This document shows, one piece after another, positions 1-11,940 of a stretch of 64,000 nucleotides of DNA (positions are counted from its first letter, which is position 1; each line of letters starts with the position of its first letter). A program made the translations under genes and the position numbers. Below the pieces are notes generated by a model. It did no database searches, was not told the DNA's origin, and saw only the letters and a program-made list of their open reading frames with translations. Source of the stretch: Xestospongia muta (lineage: Eukaryota; Porifera; Demospongiae; Haplosclerida; Petrosiidae); the NCBI GenBank assembly GCA_963693285.1, contig OY848922.1:4824923-4888922 (forward strand), written 5' to 3'.

Positions 1-184
1 ATTTTAACTACAACCTACTCAAATGATCTCCAGTATATAAATTTGCATCTGCAAACAACAATATGTCTATCGTGGCTAAGTGAATGCCCATGCTTGACAC
101 AAAATTATGTCTATCACATATAATTATTAGTACAGTGATAATTATGTAGTTATTTAAAATAATCTGATTCTATTAATTAAAAAA
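1..184. repeat. dispersed direct repeat, copy 1
   Basis: The first ~184 bases match 43475-43658 closely with small indels; both begin ATTTTAACTACAACC and end near TCTATTAATTAA. The repeat starts at the window edge, so it may extend further left. No coding potential is visible. It may be the end of an undefined mobile element. Confidence 0.7.
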
Positions 185-240
185 GGTAATATTGTAATGT
201 TTACATTCATTGATGTCTCATATCATGTAAATATACTGTA

Positions 241-735
241 TAGGTTTTTTTTTCGAAGGGGGGGGGGGGGCAATATTTTCTTGGATGACGTCAAAAAATT
301 TTGTTGGTTCATGGTAAAAATTTCGTTGTCGAGCGATCTAGTCTAAACCACACCCTTATACACATGGTGTACAAATGGCATACTTTGCCATTCAAGCCAT
401 GATATGAGACTACCACCAGTACAAACGAACCTGGGATGCTAAATTTGGGAAACAACTTGAGTGCCAGAGAGAAACGAGTTGGCAGCTGCAATCAAAGTTG
501 ATGGTGCAGATTGTGCTAAAGAGCCATGAGGATAGGGTAGGTTGTTCTTTTCCCTCTTGAAGTATTGAAAGAAGGCCATACTGAATCTAAGACTCTTTGA
601 TCAACAACGTGATAACATGCATGCAACCACCTGTACGCATGAATGGGCGTGGCACATTGCATCTAATTAAGTTTTGTGGGTAAATATTTCATGTTTTGTT
701 TCTCAACCACGAAAACCAAACACTACGTTTGATAT
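241..735 (+). mobile_element. MITE-like element with broken HIRAN-like coding fragment (family A, copy 1)
   Basis: This stretch is homologous, in opposite orientation, to 52425-53040. A plus-strand reading from about 390 shows a decayed protein with the pieces KFGKQLECQRET, which resembles the start of the HIRAN-like domain better preserved in the other copy. It has an in-frame stop soon after the start and frameshifts. Near the left end is a run of about 12 G. The ends are T-rich and partly complementary (GTTTTTTTTTCG on the left, CGAAAACCAAACACTACG on the right). A non-autonomous element is my reading; no transposase is present. Confidence 0.5.
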
Positions 736-1670
736 ACAACAGGGGGTGTGGTCAGACAGTGTGTCTCAATATATAGCAGGTATATTATTATATCTATAGT
801 ACCACATAGTACACAGTCTACATAATTATGTATTGAAAATATAGTGGTTATGTATTGTGTATACATATCAATGTCTAATATGTAAGCAGTTACAAATTAG
901 TAATAAAAAATTATAACAATAGTCAAAACAATACAAATCATATGTCACATATAGAAAGAATAGCTAGAGAGAAAAGTAAATAAAGTAATAATTATTACTA
1001 TCATATTATATTGATACTACTACAGTGAACTACACTTAAAGGACACTGTGAATTAACCCTTTAGTAATGAATGTTGTATATTTGTAAGATTTATTGTGTA
1101 GGCATTAACAAGGAAGGTTACAAATCTTCAACTAAAAATACCCTGGTATATTTATTAAGAATGCTCATCATAGTAATTAACATACAAAATGAGAACACTA
1201 ATAAAATGTTTACGTTATGGAAAGTGGATACTGTATCATTTGGATCATTCTACGTAGGTTAATGATTTTGATGAAGAAGATGACTTAGAATATGAGCTAA
1301 TGGACACTTTTAACAATAAAAGGTAAAGTATAAAATTATAAACACACAGAGTAGTTATAATAATACAGAAATGTTTCATGGGTGAGTTTAATACTTTTGC
1401 ACAAAGAACAGCTTCGACACTGATAACCTCATGAAAATTTCACAAAACAATTCACCTAACCAATGTAGTATTAGAAGGCTTAAAACATTTTCGTTTGGAA
1501 ACTGTTTCGTGACAACACACTAAATTAATTAATTATGATACAGTATATGGGGTTGTGCATTTTCATTGATAAATTGTTAAAGTAGACACTTTCATACTAT
1601 GAACACAAGGTTGTATGGTGTCTGATATATAGAGAATTTACACTGTATATCAATATAATAATATACTTAC

Positions 1671-3781
1671 AACACCAGGTATATTCGGATCTGCATTTGA
1701 TTTCAAAAGATATTGAACAATATCTATGTATCCATGACGTGATGCCCACCATATACTAGTCCACTTGTTCTACATGTAATGATAATAGTAATAGTATAAT
1801 TATTCATCAATATATCAATAGTACAATCATTATACACACACATATACTGATACATATGTACTTACATGTATATGACTATAATGATAAGTGATAATATTAA
1901 TAATATGTATTATAATAATTGTGACCTAGCTTGGAAAAACCACACATGTTGTGCTAAACATTTGAACAAGCAGTTGTGTATAAACAGTTGCTACATGGTC
2001 ATTTCGTACATGATCATACCAATCATGGTATCAGGGAAGATCAGTCATTAAATATTTGGATTCTAGAGTTGGTAAACATCCTATACAGAATGGCTGCATA
2101 GCAAACGCGTATATGCAATTGTTTAGTCAAATTTTTTTGGGGTGTAACATTAAATGTTGCACTAAATTGTCTTCACAAATAATGTCACAATTATACACGT
2201 ACATGTGAAATATGACATCACATATTTAATTTATATCTCATTGAGTAATGTTATCATATTATTAGCTAAATAATATGAAGTGACAATTAACAAATAGACT
2301 GTACACATAGTGAATAATAAATATATATGATATGGTCTAGGAACCAATAACTACACAAAGAAGGAAGAATACAACTATATAAAGCCAGTGTTACATGAAC
2401 ACACTTACTGTCAATGACCATATAATGATATGTGTAATTATATTCATAGCAAGTCAATCAGATTCATAATTTCACAAGTCTTGAAGCTTCCAAATATGGA
2501 CATGACCAGAGTACTGTCATTTTTCTAATACGAGTTGGCTTTTTTCATGAGAATTACACACTCCTTCCTCCTTTGTGAAGCTACAGGCTCTTACATACTG
2601 ACTTCAAATGTTTATAAAGCTAGTTACTACTGTATTAACTAAACTGTTATTGGAAAATATTCTTTGAAATTGTATTACAAAATCAGCTTGAAAAAATGGC
2701 TCTAATACAATGTGAAGGGTCATTAATGAAAGAATTGACCACACCCAACAATTAAAAAACAATCAGTGAACACTTTAGCACATTTTGTACACCACATCTA
2801 AACATTACAACAAATCTACAAGTTGTACTTGATTATAAAATATTAATACAATCTAATACTATAATTCATTTTTATTTAAATGTAGTACTGTAATCCAGAT
2901 GACCACAAGTGTGCAGATAAAACAAAAGCAGCTAGGATATCAGATAAAATTGCCATATTGACTTCAGTAATGACTTTGTGAAAGTTAAACATTCAAGCCC
3001 CACCCCTTAGCAATAGAGTAAATTATTTATAATATATGCTGTGTCCATTCATTCATATATCTCAAATGTTATATATAAAATGTTTTAACTACATGATTAA
3101 ACTTTAATAAAGACTTTGTAACACACACACATTAATTTATACTAGGTTGATTTAAAGGATATATATATTGTGATTATTATTATAATAACTATAACACTTG
3201 TATATCATATATGTAAATAATTATGATGATTTGATAATGACAAGAACTCCTATCATAAGACAATATCATCTCTGAATAGTACTATATTGTGACACACTTA
3301 CATACCTCATCTTGAGCATTGACATTTGCTCCTTGTTGTAAAGTTGCTTTCACTTTATCTAGTTGTCCTCTTCTAGCAGATACAATCAGTTCAATATCCT
3401 AATAAAGATATCAAAGTTAATAAATGTAATATTACACATAAACAAGATCATAGTTTATAATACAGTAGACATAATATTATAGAAGACATACTATAACAAG
3501 AGTACAGTAACTACTAATATAGTACATTGTACTAGGTATATGGACATGACCTATATACAAACTATAGGCTCAAGTACATACGTTACTTATATTAGATCAG
3601 ATAACCTAAAGTAATCCACCAGGTCATGTTTAGTTTAGATAGAGGGAATATCTTGAATCTGATAGGATTACTGAGTGGACTGGACAAAGCTGATCATTCT
3701 TATTAAGTGTTACTGAATAAATTCTTTATTTTAGTATATTTAGTATACTTCATAAGTACTTACCAATCTTCTTTGATCCAT
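1671..3781 (-). CDS. ankyrin-repeat protein, 5' part of gene (three exons, partial)
   Basis: Three minus-strand exons have consensus splice sites and matching phase 0 junctions. Exon 1 is 3764-3781 (start codon at 3781, MDQRRL, then GTAAGT). Exon 2 is 3306-3398 (93 nt), a divergent first ankyrin repeat with GQLDKVKATLQQGANVNAQD. Exon 3 is 1671-1769 (99 nt, 33 residues), a full repeat with HGYIDIVQYLLKSNADPN, followed by GTAAGT. The 99-nt one-repeat-per-exon layout is the same as in the large gene to the right. Ankyrin repeats are protein-binding scaffolds. The rest lies beyond the left edge, so any effector domain is unknown. The start was chosen because it is the only ATG in frame just upstream of the first repeat and lies next to a good donor. 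Confidence 0.75.
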
Positions 3782-4100
3782 TGCAAAACTGGGAGCAAAA
3801 TAAAGGACCACACCCAAGTTCTAGAGGTGTGGTTAGATTTAATGGGAGTGGTGTTATGAATGGTATCTGGTGATCGTGTCGTAAGAAACTCTCAGTAATG
3901 TGTAAGCAATATGTCAATATCTGGTATTCACTGTGTAACGTATTCCTTTACTCAGTGGATAGTTTCCTATACTTCATAATTCCTATTGCTGTGGTTGTAT
4001 TGAGATTAAAGTGTTATTTGTTGTGGTGGAGAATACATTATTATCAACAAGTATGATGTCATTATAATGTTGTCTGTTAATTTATATAATCCTTACACAG

Positions 4101-4482
4101 AAGACAAGCTCAACTTGCTAGGCAGGCCCAGATTAGACAAATAACAATTACAAGAGCACAAAATGCTCGGTAAGTTCTATTAATATCAATGTATAGAATT
4201 GTTAACACTCACAGGTGTCAGACATTGTACATGATACACATGTATTTACACGGTAATGCTGGCTTCAAATACATACACGTACATACACAGAGAGAATAAA
4301 GTAGATGATATGATATTCATGGCAATTAATTATGGGCGTGCCCACGTGAAGAAAATGGCTTCAGTCTGGAGATGTTCTCATTCGCGTTCTCTCTCGCCGG
4401 TGTTACATAGTACTACTTCATTATTACCTTCTAGCAGTGAAACTGAGAATAGTCATGTGGTTGTTACTTCTGAAAAAACTGA
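4101..4482 (+). CDS. two-exon candidate gene fragment, unrecognised basic coiled-coil-like protein
   Basis: Exon 4101-4169 is flanked by CTTACACAG and GTAAGTTC and encodes a basic, Gln-rich stretch (RQAQLARQAQIRQITITRA). Exon 4291-4482 is flanked by CATACACAG and GTGAGTC and continues in the same phase (phase 2 in and out). It encodes a Ser/Thr-rich segment with RCSHSRSLSPVL and SSSETENSH. The phase match supports a real transcript. An ATG at 4355 with a good context could alternatively be the first codon of a shorter product. The basic stretch faintly recalls the RQARQSRRSTQG region of myosin-phosphatase targeting subunits, but this is too weak for a call. No ORF start upstream of 4101 was identified. 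Confidence 0.35.
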
Positions 4483-4881
4483 GTGAGTCAAGTGTTTGTA
4501 CATTCAGTATTGTTAATGTAGTTATATAACTGAAACAACCACTAGAATATGTATTGGTTAAAGTATCATTACAATGTAAGAGATGTGGTCTTAACTATGA
4601 CTGTTGTATTAGACCACACGTGAAGTGTATCACTTTGTAAAGAATAAATCTTTAATTTATTTTATTCTTGATTATGATCAAAGACACTTGATAAGGCCAA
4701 AATTTGTTTAAAGTGTTGAGTATTTAAAAACATTTGAATTTTAGTGCTAATTTATTTGTTGAATAAATGTATGAATGAATGATGTTTACACTTTCATTAA
4801 TGTTATATATACATGTACATGTACCTATTAGAATGTACACTAACTGTGATTATAATAATACATTATATTACATGTTACTAG

Positions 4882-4957
4882 AGCTACAACTTAAACAAGA
4901 GCAGCTAGAGGGACTACTGAACTCCACCTTACAAGGATACTTACAAGAACATCTGAT
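4882..4957 (+). CDS. candidate coiled-coil exon, continuation of the 4.1-4.5 kb gene
   Basis: After the acceptor TGTTACTAG comes an open frame with ELQLKQEQLEGLLNSTLQGY, a Leu/Gln-rich helix typical of coiled coils. A very short intron to the acceptor CTATCCATCAG near 4997 would end the protein soon after. The phase does not match the donor at 4482, so an exon between them is missing or a frameshift has occurred. The copy at about 12.56 kb keeps the nucleotide pattern but has stops, so selection on the copy is gone. Confidence 0.25.
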
Positions 4958-6520
4958 GGTACTCATCATATTATAGTGTCTTTGTCTATCCATCAGGTCG
5001 GATTGGGCAGTATCATCTAACAACTCCATAATGTTCTATTGTTATAAATCCAAATGATATTTTACAAGGTACATTAATTGATTATCAGTTAAATTGTCCT
5101 ATTATCTACCATCTTATGATCAAGATATAATATGATTAAGATACATCAATGAAAGTTGTGAAAGTGGCTGAGGCTAATAAAGTAGTTGGCCCATCTCCAG
5201 TAGTTGGCTAATAAAGTAGTTGTGTACTTACTACTGCTAATGATGACAATGATGTCTGTTGTTTGTTGTCAGGAATTTGAAAGTGATAAATGAAATAGTA
5301 AGTGAACTAGCTACACAAACTCCACCCACTTCATGTCATTGACTACAACTCATCAATATTACAGGTTATATAGTTAGTATACTATGAAAGTGACTTTGTA
5401 AATGATTGTGATGACAATGTATCCTACATTACTGTTGATATATAAGACTAACTGATCTGTCATTTAATAGTATGTAGTGTACACAGTCAACACTTCATTT
5501 ATTCATTCAGAAAAGATGAGGTTTCTTTATTAGATTTAATTACTTTATACTAAACTCCTCTGTTCATAATATGTAGTGTTTTATTCCTGTTAAAAGTATA
5601 AGTTATATCTCATGTACATGTCTATGTATCTTTAATATGTAAGTTTTGTTCAACATGATCATGACATAAACAATTCACTTATCATTGTAGTAATACATAG
5701 AGTCAGACCTATACATGTTTCAGAAAGAAGGCTTCATTTTCTATACATATAATCATATCACTAAACAATATATGGTGTGGTCAGAATACATACATACATT
5801 AGTCTGTTTGATAAAACCTCTGTAGCAATCACTGCATCTAATCGTTAAAGTAACATGTGTTGTCATGACAACAATTCCTTTGAATTATATATGCCTTAGC
5901 TTTTTGTGATCAGTTCATTGTCATGTCACTACAAAGAAAGATAAACTGAATTAGCACCTGACTGTATGTAATGAGGAAGATATAGTGAAGGACATAACTT
6001 ACTACACACACCAGTCTAGTCTGAGTACATGTACATATATTATATCAGTATGGTTCTTATAGTGTGTACTGTTGATATAATAATTAACCACAAACACTAA
6101 TGATTATCCTTATAAGGACAAAATGAACAAGTAATATTTCAACTATAAAAACTACTATGTCAATGTATCTATTTATATTACTATTATTAGTTCATCAATG
6201 TATCCTATATATCTTATTCCTTATGACTTCACTCTCTACTTTGTCATCCATTCCATTAAGTAATACATCTACATGTATCTATGAGACCTTCATTCATTAA
6301 TTGATACATTCATTATCTAGTTATACATTAAATACATTAATATGACAAGATGTATGTACAGTAATTCATGTACACATCAAATGAGATAGGAATAACTCAT
6401 ATATAGTGGGAGTGGTCACATAGAAAAGTGTGCTCAAGAGATACATTCACATCCAACACAAATCTTGTCCAGACCTTGTATTAGAGGCAGTCTTATTCAT
6501 TGAACCATAAATAAACGTTA

Positions 6521-8690
6521 AACTGATAGTAATCCTAAACATACATATCATAGTTCATGATAACTGTCCTAGTATTAACAAACATTTTGTTTCAAGTAAT
6601 CTTAGAACAAATTCATGTCCATAACTGATATCCTGACCACATGTCAGTTTATATAGTAGATACTAACAGATAGTATTAGTAGTAGTGGGAGTATTATAAC
6701 TGTGAATAAACATCTATCCATTTATCAATCCATTTATCCATTCATTTGTCCAATCCATCCATCAATCTACAATAGTTTAAGCTATGAGGCCACACCTATA
6801 TTGTCGTGATGACACAGATAGTCACACATTTAATGATTAGATTTTAAATTCCACAACTCATAAGTCAAAGAACACAGTACAGACACTACAAACTACTTCA
6901 GAGGAAACAGTCCATAGATATGACCACAGCACTAGTACTCATCAATTAAATCCAGTAACTACAAATATAATTTGTCCTCATAAATAAGTAAATCGTTGTA
7001 CACATTCAATTCCTCTTTTTCATACATTTCCTTAAGTTATGCTATACTTAACCTCTCATTTATCAGTCCAACAGTACATTTACATGTAGGTCACTACATC
7101 CATACAGAAATTACATAGTTGTCACAATCATATTACAATCATACAAGGTGTGACAAGCTTGAGACAACCTAGGTTCAGATTTGTGATTAAGTAGTCACTC
7201 ACAGTCTACTTTGTCATAAAGTTTTAGTGAATGTTTACTTTATTGTAAACAACCATGTACAGTGATTGTCAATAGTGCTAGCTAGGCCCCTATATATAGA
7301 ATATCAAATTATAATATTATAAAAGTAACTATACCTCAAGTGTCTAATTTACTTAGCTTTTTATATTGTGGATGTTATTAAATGAATGAATAATTATCAC
7401 AAGTCAATTCACAATATATAGAATACATATATCATGTGGTATATTTCTATCATGTTAATTATCAGACCTTGTTTATGTGTATATTATAAACAATATGATG
7501 AGAGTGTCTTGATCTACATGGTGGGCTCTTACTTTATTTATGACATTGCATACTCAAAGCCTCTTCAGTCACTTCTATTGATGATTCAGTACTACGTGTT
7601 TGGACTGCAAGACTTACAAAATGATACACCAGTAGTCATAGAGATTATGACAATTCTAAGGAAGATGGACAGTAGTTTATAATTCTAAAGTAACTCTGAA
7701 TTATTATTGTGTACAGTTACTTGCATAATATGTATATGTATTATAACATCACTAAATATTTTGTTTATTTCTCTGAAGTTCTAACTTAGTTTATGTATAA
7801 GTAGCTTTTCTTAAATTAAAAAAAAAATGACTATTTATACTTACAAGAACTGCAATACAGTTATAAGGTGTAAATATCAGTCTTACAATTACATTAGGGA
7901 TAGAGTTTTTAAAGTGTATTGTATGAAACTATTTCAGTATAATTTTACACTCACTTTCAACAGTGTATAAAAGTAATTATATCCAGTATCACTGTGATAA
8001 TTTGCTAGAAGGTATCTGTAACTCACTACTAAAGCATTATCAACTAGTCTAAACAATTATACAGTCAGTATTGATGATGGTGTTGAACAAGTATATCACA
8101 CAGTTATGACTAACTTTAGTAAGTGTTTATGTCAAAACCAATGTGATATACAAGATCACCACATTACATCATCAAGTTCGAAAAGAATTCAGTTCACAGG
8201 TAGCTTATTCCTCTACCTTGATATGGAAAGAGGTCTCTTCAATGTAAGGAGTACTGAAATGAATTGTTATAGCAAAGATTGACAAGTCATCTGAATTCTA
8301 GAGATATTATATAGCTATTATTGTTATTAATACAATTATAAATATTAAGTATGTTAAAGGTAAATCTACATATATTGTTGCACATATTATTAGCTTATCC
8401 AGTATACTTTGCTTAAAAATTCTTTTCATATGAAGTACACTGGTGTCACTAGCCATACTCATTCACTCTTATGAAGTGGAAAGGATTTGTTAGACTGTAA
8501 GTATGCATTTGTTCAGAAAACTACTGAAAGTTGGTGGACAATAAGAAGCATTGTATAAGTCATTGAAAAATTAAAAGACAAGGAGTCAAAGGCTAATCAT
8601 ACTTTGAAAGTCAGAAGCTTAAACACTGAGAGGTTATAATTAGTCCAGTACCACCTCATGAATAATTCTCATACTTACAGTTGATAATTT
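6521..8690. other. no supported gene
   Basis: AT-rich sequence with short ATCCAT-type low-complexity runs near 6710-6770 and faint similarity between 6.6-6.75 kb and 17.52-17.9 kb. An 82-codon plus-strand frame at 7434-7682 has no recognisable domain and atypical composition, so I do not call it. Confidence 0.5.
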
Positions 8691-8699
8691 ATCCATGAT

Positions 8700-9995
8700 A
8701 ATAGACAACACTACCTAAAGTTAATGTTACCTTCACAAACTGTATCAGCCTCTTAGGACAGATTTTAGGGATCAATAATTTGGATAGTAATTGAAAAATA
8801 CAAGACTATTAGCATGTCATTACCAATCACTTGAATTAATAATAAAATACCTTCATTGAAAAGTTCTTTGTCTTTCTTGTCATCAAGAGTGTAGAAAAGC
8901 TCTTTCAGTTTAGGCCTATATCTAAGTTCCAATCAAGAATACACAACTGTTCTTTTTTCTAAGTCAGCCAAGTTTCTAATTAGCAAATGGATAGTAGTCT
9001 CTTCATCTAACATGATAATAGTTTACATTTTCATCCTAAACAGAAAAAAAGAGCCAATTAACACATGTAAATAATCACAGTGTTAAAAGTCTTATTAATA
9101 ACTCACTACTTTCCAAATATTCAATGATGTGTATTGCTCAAGGATTTCCATAACTGGAGGTTAAATATCTCTTATCCATTTCCATCTACTAGAAAATGTT
9201 TTGCTATCAAAGACTATAGTGTAGCAAGACAACAGTCTCTTCTTTCTTTTATAACACTCCTGTTGTAACATAGCCACATTTGTTGTTAACATAATTATCA
9301 TTATCTTAATCATCAATGTGGTACTTGTGTCATTCCAACATGTTTTGAGATCTTCCATCATTTTGGAGATGGTTCAATAGTAACAGTAAATGTTTTAGAA
9401 GCAGGTAGAAGATGAAGAAACTATCAGTCACATAAGTTAGCTTTCCAATTACCCTGAGAAATGAACAACTTCATAGCAAATACAAAATGAAAATTTGTCA
9501 CACTTACATAACAATTAGAATTAATTTAACTCTATTTTCTGCATAGGTTTCAATCTCTTTACAAACATACAGTGTTGTACTGATCACTTGAAGGGTTTCT
9601 TCTATGTACCATTATTAATGTAGAGAGATCTTGAATAATCCTTGTTCTAATATCTCACCTGTGGCTAAGACTTCATCTGTCTGGAAAGAGAAAGCAGAGG
9701 GTATCACAAATGTGTGATGTTAATTTGACATGTAGTACTAAAAATCAAGGAACAAGGATTGTCAAATAGAGATATTTGCTGTACAAACTTCAGTATAGTT
9801 AACTGGTTATCCAGGTAATTGATGTCAAGACTTTTGTTTTCCTAATAATGATAATATAATGATAATTATCATAACAAAAACAACAACAGATCAATTTATT
9901 GACCTTCTCAGCAGATATTGCAATTTCCATAACCTTTTCTGGCTTGACACTTTCTCCTAGTATTTTCTCAGCAACTTCTTTGAGCTGTCCATCAC
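8700..9995 (-). pseudogene. exons of an unrecognised minus-strand gene, at least partly decayed
   Basis: Several exon-like blocks read on the minus strand. Block 9904-9995 follows the acceptor TTTCAATAG and encodes a helix-rich segment (KEVAEKILGESVKPEKVM). An open block begins at 9841 (NKSLDINYLDNQLT). A short block near 9668-9689 reads TDEVLATG, followed by GTGAGA. A block near 9509-9605 reads LQVISTTLYVCKEIETYA and ends at GTAAGT. Near 8860-9020 the frame LDEETTIHLLIRNLADLEKR is interrupted by one stop. The acceptors are good but the donor at 9903 (GTCAAT) is weak. I cannot assign a family. The internal stop suggests a decaying gene. Confidence 0.35.
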
Positions 9996-10599
9996 CTATT
10001 GAAAGAAACGTTTAGCCATTGATCGAAAGATTTGGAAGTTGTTCAAAACTGTATGGAGGATTCCTTCGGATTATAGAAATGCAAGTAGTCTATCAGCCAA
10101 TAAATATTCCAAGACAGCACTGTTTACCATTGAACAAAGATTATGCAGTTGTTGTGATAACGCAGGTTCAAAATTCCTATTGCGCATGCTCGTATTTTTT
10201 CGAGGGCATTATTTAGAATTTAGACACTACTGGTATGCTACATTTGTCGTGCTGTTATCTTCCTTGTACAAGTAGCCCATGGATCTTTCAAACGTTAAAG
10301 TCTATCCGCTCTGGTCACTCCTACTACCAAGTATTATGTACTTTTTAGACATATCTGAGAGGTCCATGCATACAGACTCGGCTTCTGTATCACCTGTTGT
10401 CTGAGTTGTTCTCAAAAAGATTTTAAAAACGTTCACTATTTTCAGGAACAATGTATATGATATCCACACAGAATTTGAATATGTTCTTCAATCTACTATG
10501 GCTTGTTCCTTTCAAGACAGAAATCCAGGTGACCCTGATCACTGATTGAATCTTGAAACTGACTCATTCCATAACATGATGTCACTGTACTTTTAAATG

Positions 10600-11940
10600 A
10601 GTCTCAGCCTTTTTCAGAACTTGTCTAGAATATTAGAATTGTTTCTGTATACCCTCCAAGTGACCCTTTGCTGTTTGCAAGATCTACAATAGAGATCAAA
10701 AGCAATTCAGGTACCATATTCCTAATTATCCTAAGTACTCATACTGTACTTTAGTACAGTGTTCTACCTTACAACATATGTATACTTTGAATGTATGTAA
10801 TACTTTGTATATCTGTTATAACAGAGTGGGAGCTTACCAGAAACTAATTTTTAGTGGAATATTCATACTTCTCACAATTGTCGTACTGTTTCTCTGACAC
10901 TGTCAACATAATATAACATTGACTTATTAATGAATACATGAGGTAAGTATTGATTCCAAACACTGTAAAATATGTTCTTAGATTACTGTATTTGCTGGTT
11001 GTTAGGTACATAATATGGTTATTAAGTGCATACGGTTTGTTAAGTGCACACATTTATCTTGGTCAGAACTGTTTTTTATTAAGTGCTTGATGAATATTAA
11101 TAAGCAATATGCATGACCGACAATGAATTCATCCTTTATCATAGATACAGCAAAATGGTTGTGTTCATTTGCTTCATCTTTCACTGGTAGAAGAACTCCA
11201 ACTGAAGGCATTCATACTTTTTTGTAAATGTGACGACCTCGACCTGTCAAACAAAAACTCAGTAGAAACACCAGCCATATCTTCCACGTGCTCAAATAAG
11301 AGCCACACCCAGAAAAGTGACATCATCCGCAAAGGCTATTTGTTAAGTACATATCCTTATTAAGTGCATATTTTCTTCTTATGAAGATACAAGTGCATGC
11401 GCTTAATAACCAGCAAATACGATAAAGTCTGTAATTTGTTGTTAGATCATATAGTGTTCACAATATACAACTTGCTTACATGTACTTGAGAGTAAAAGTT
11501 GAAATCCATACAATTGTATAGAGATATTCTACCTACAAAATATATGAGTAATCCCTAAATCCCTCAGTATAATATTGAATACAAACAGACTTTGATACCT
11601 CTTCATGACTAAACGTATTAACAGGCTCTCATTCTATATCAATAATAATAACACAGCAATTGTTCATGTTTATTAATGAACCTTGTTTCTATTCCATCCT
11701 TTATATAGTTGTCTCTGATAGTGTCCAGGAGATAAATACCTTCTAACCCATGAACTAATAGAAACAATTTTTGGCAAATCTAGTAAGGCAAACACTTTAT
11801 TGATTCTGTTTTGATTATTTCACTGTACCATTACTTCATTATGATTGAAAGTACTTGCTACCTTATTTTGTTCCCTAGAAACATACCTCATACCTGTTGT
11901 CACTTCTTCAATGTTAATATTGGGAAGTTGTTGTCACATG
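10600..11940 (-). pseudogene. duplicated exon block, copy 1, interrupted by a small transposon
   Basis: This region aligns with 15600-16500 over a minus-strand exon and its flanks; both sides carry the same donor sequence (GTAAGCTCCC here, GTAAGTTCCC there). In this copy the exon is split by an inserted element at 10984-11424. The exon remnant near 10850-10980 reads SEKQYDNCEKYEYSTKN before a stop. The remainder, beyond the insertion, lies near 11425-11530. The product is not recognised. The split and the stop make it a pseudogene. Confidence 0.55.
10984..11424 (-). mobile_element. MITE with HIRAN-like fragment (family C)
   Basis: Terminal inverted repeats are visible: GTATTTGCTGGTTGTTAG on the left and the complementary CTTAATAACCAGCAAATAC on the right, flanked by TA-rich bases consistent with a TA target. 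Internally, TTAAGTGCA-type motifs recur at both ends. The minus strand encodes the front half of a HIRAN-like domain: MPSVGVLLPVKDEANEHNHF, then FAVSMIKDEFIVGH. Just before it a stop stands where Trp is found in related copies. The element interrupts an exon that is continuous in the paralogous block at 15.9-16.1 kb, which dates the insertion after that duplication. No transposase is present. Confidence 0.65.

Larger units (their letters stand above)
3880..6520. repeat. segmental duplication, copy 1
   Basis: Long stretches match 11930-14020 at high identity, for example around 5390-5700 against 13060-13390, with several indels. Copy 1 contains exon-like plus-strand segments that keep open frames, whereas copy 2 has stops in them. 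It therefore looks like the parent or the less decayed copy. Between 5.0 and 6.5 kb I see no coding region. Confidence 0.8.

Noticed and set aside
7434..7682. 82-codon plus-strand open frame
   Set aside because: No domain, no supporting splice sites, composition expected of AT-rich random sequence.
9161..9361. Minus-strand 66-codon frame with faint resemblance to GINS subunit Psf1 (KRLLSCY, then RWKW)
   Set aside because: Match limited to a few residues, neighbouring exon-like blocks do not fit that family.
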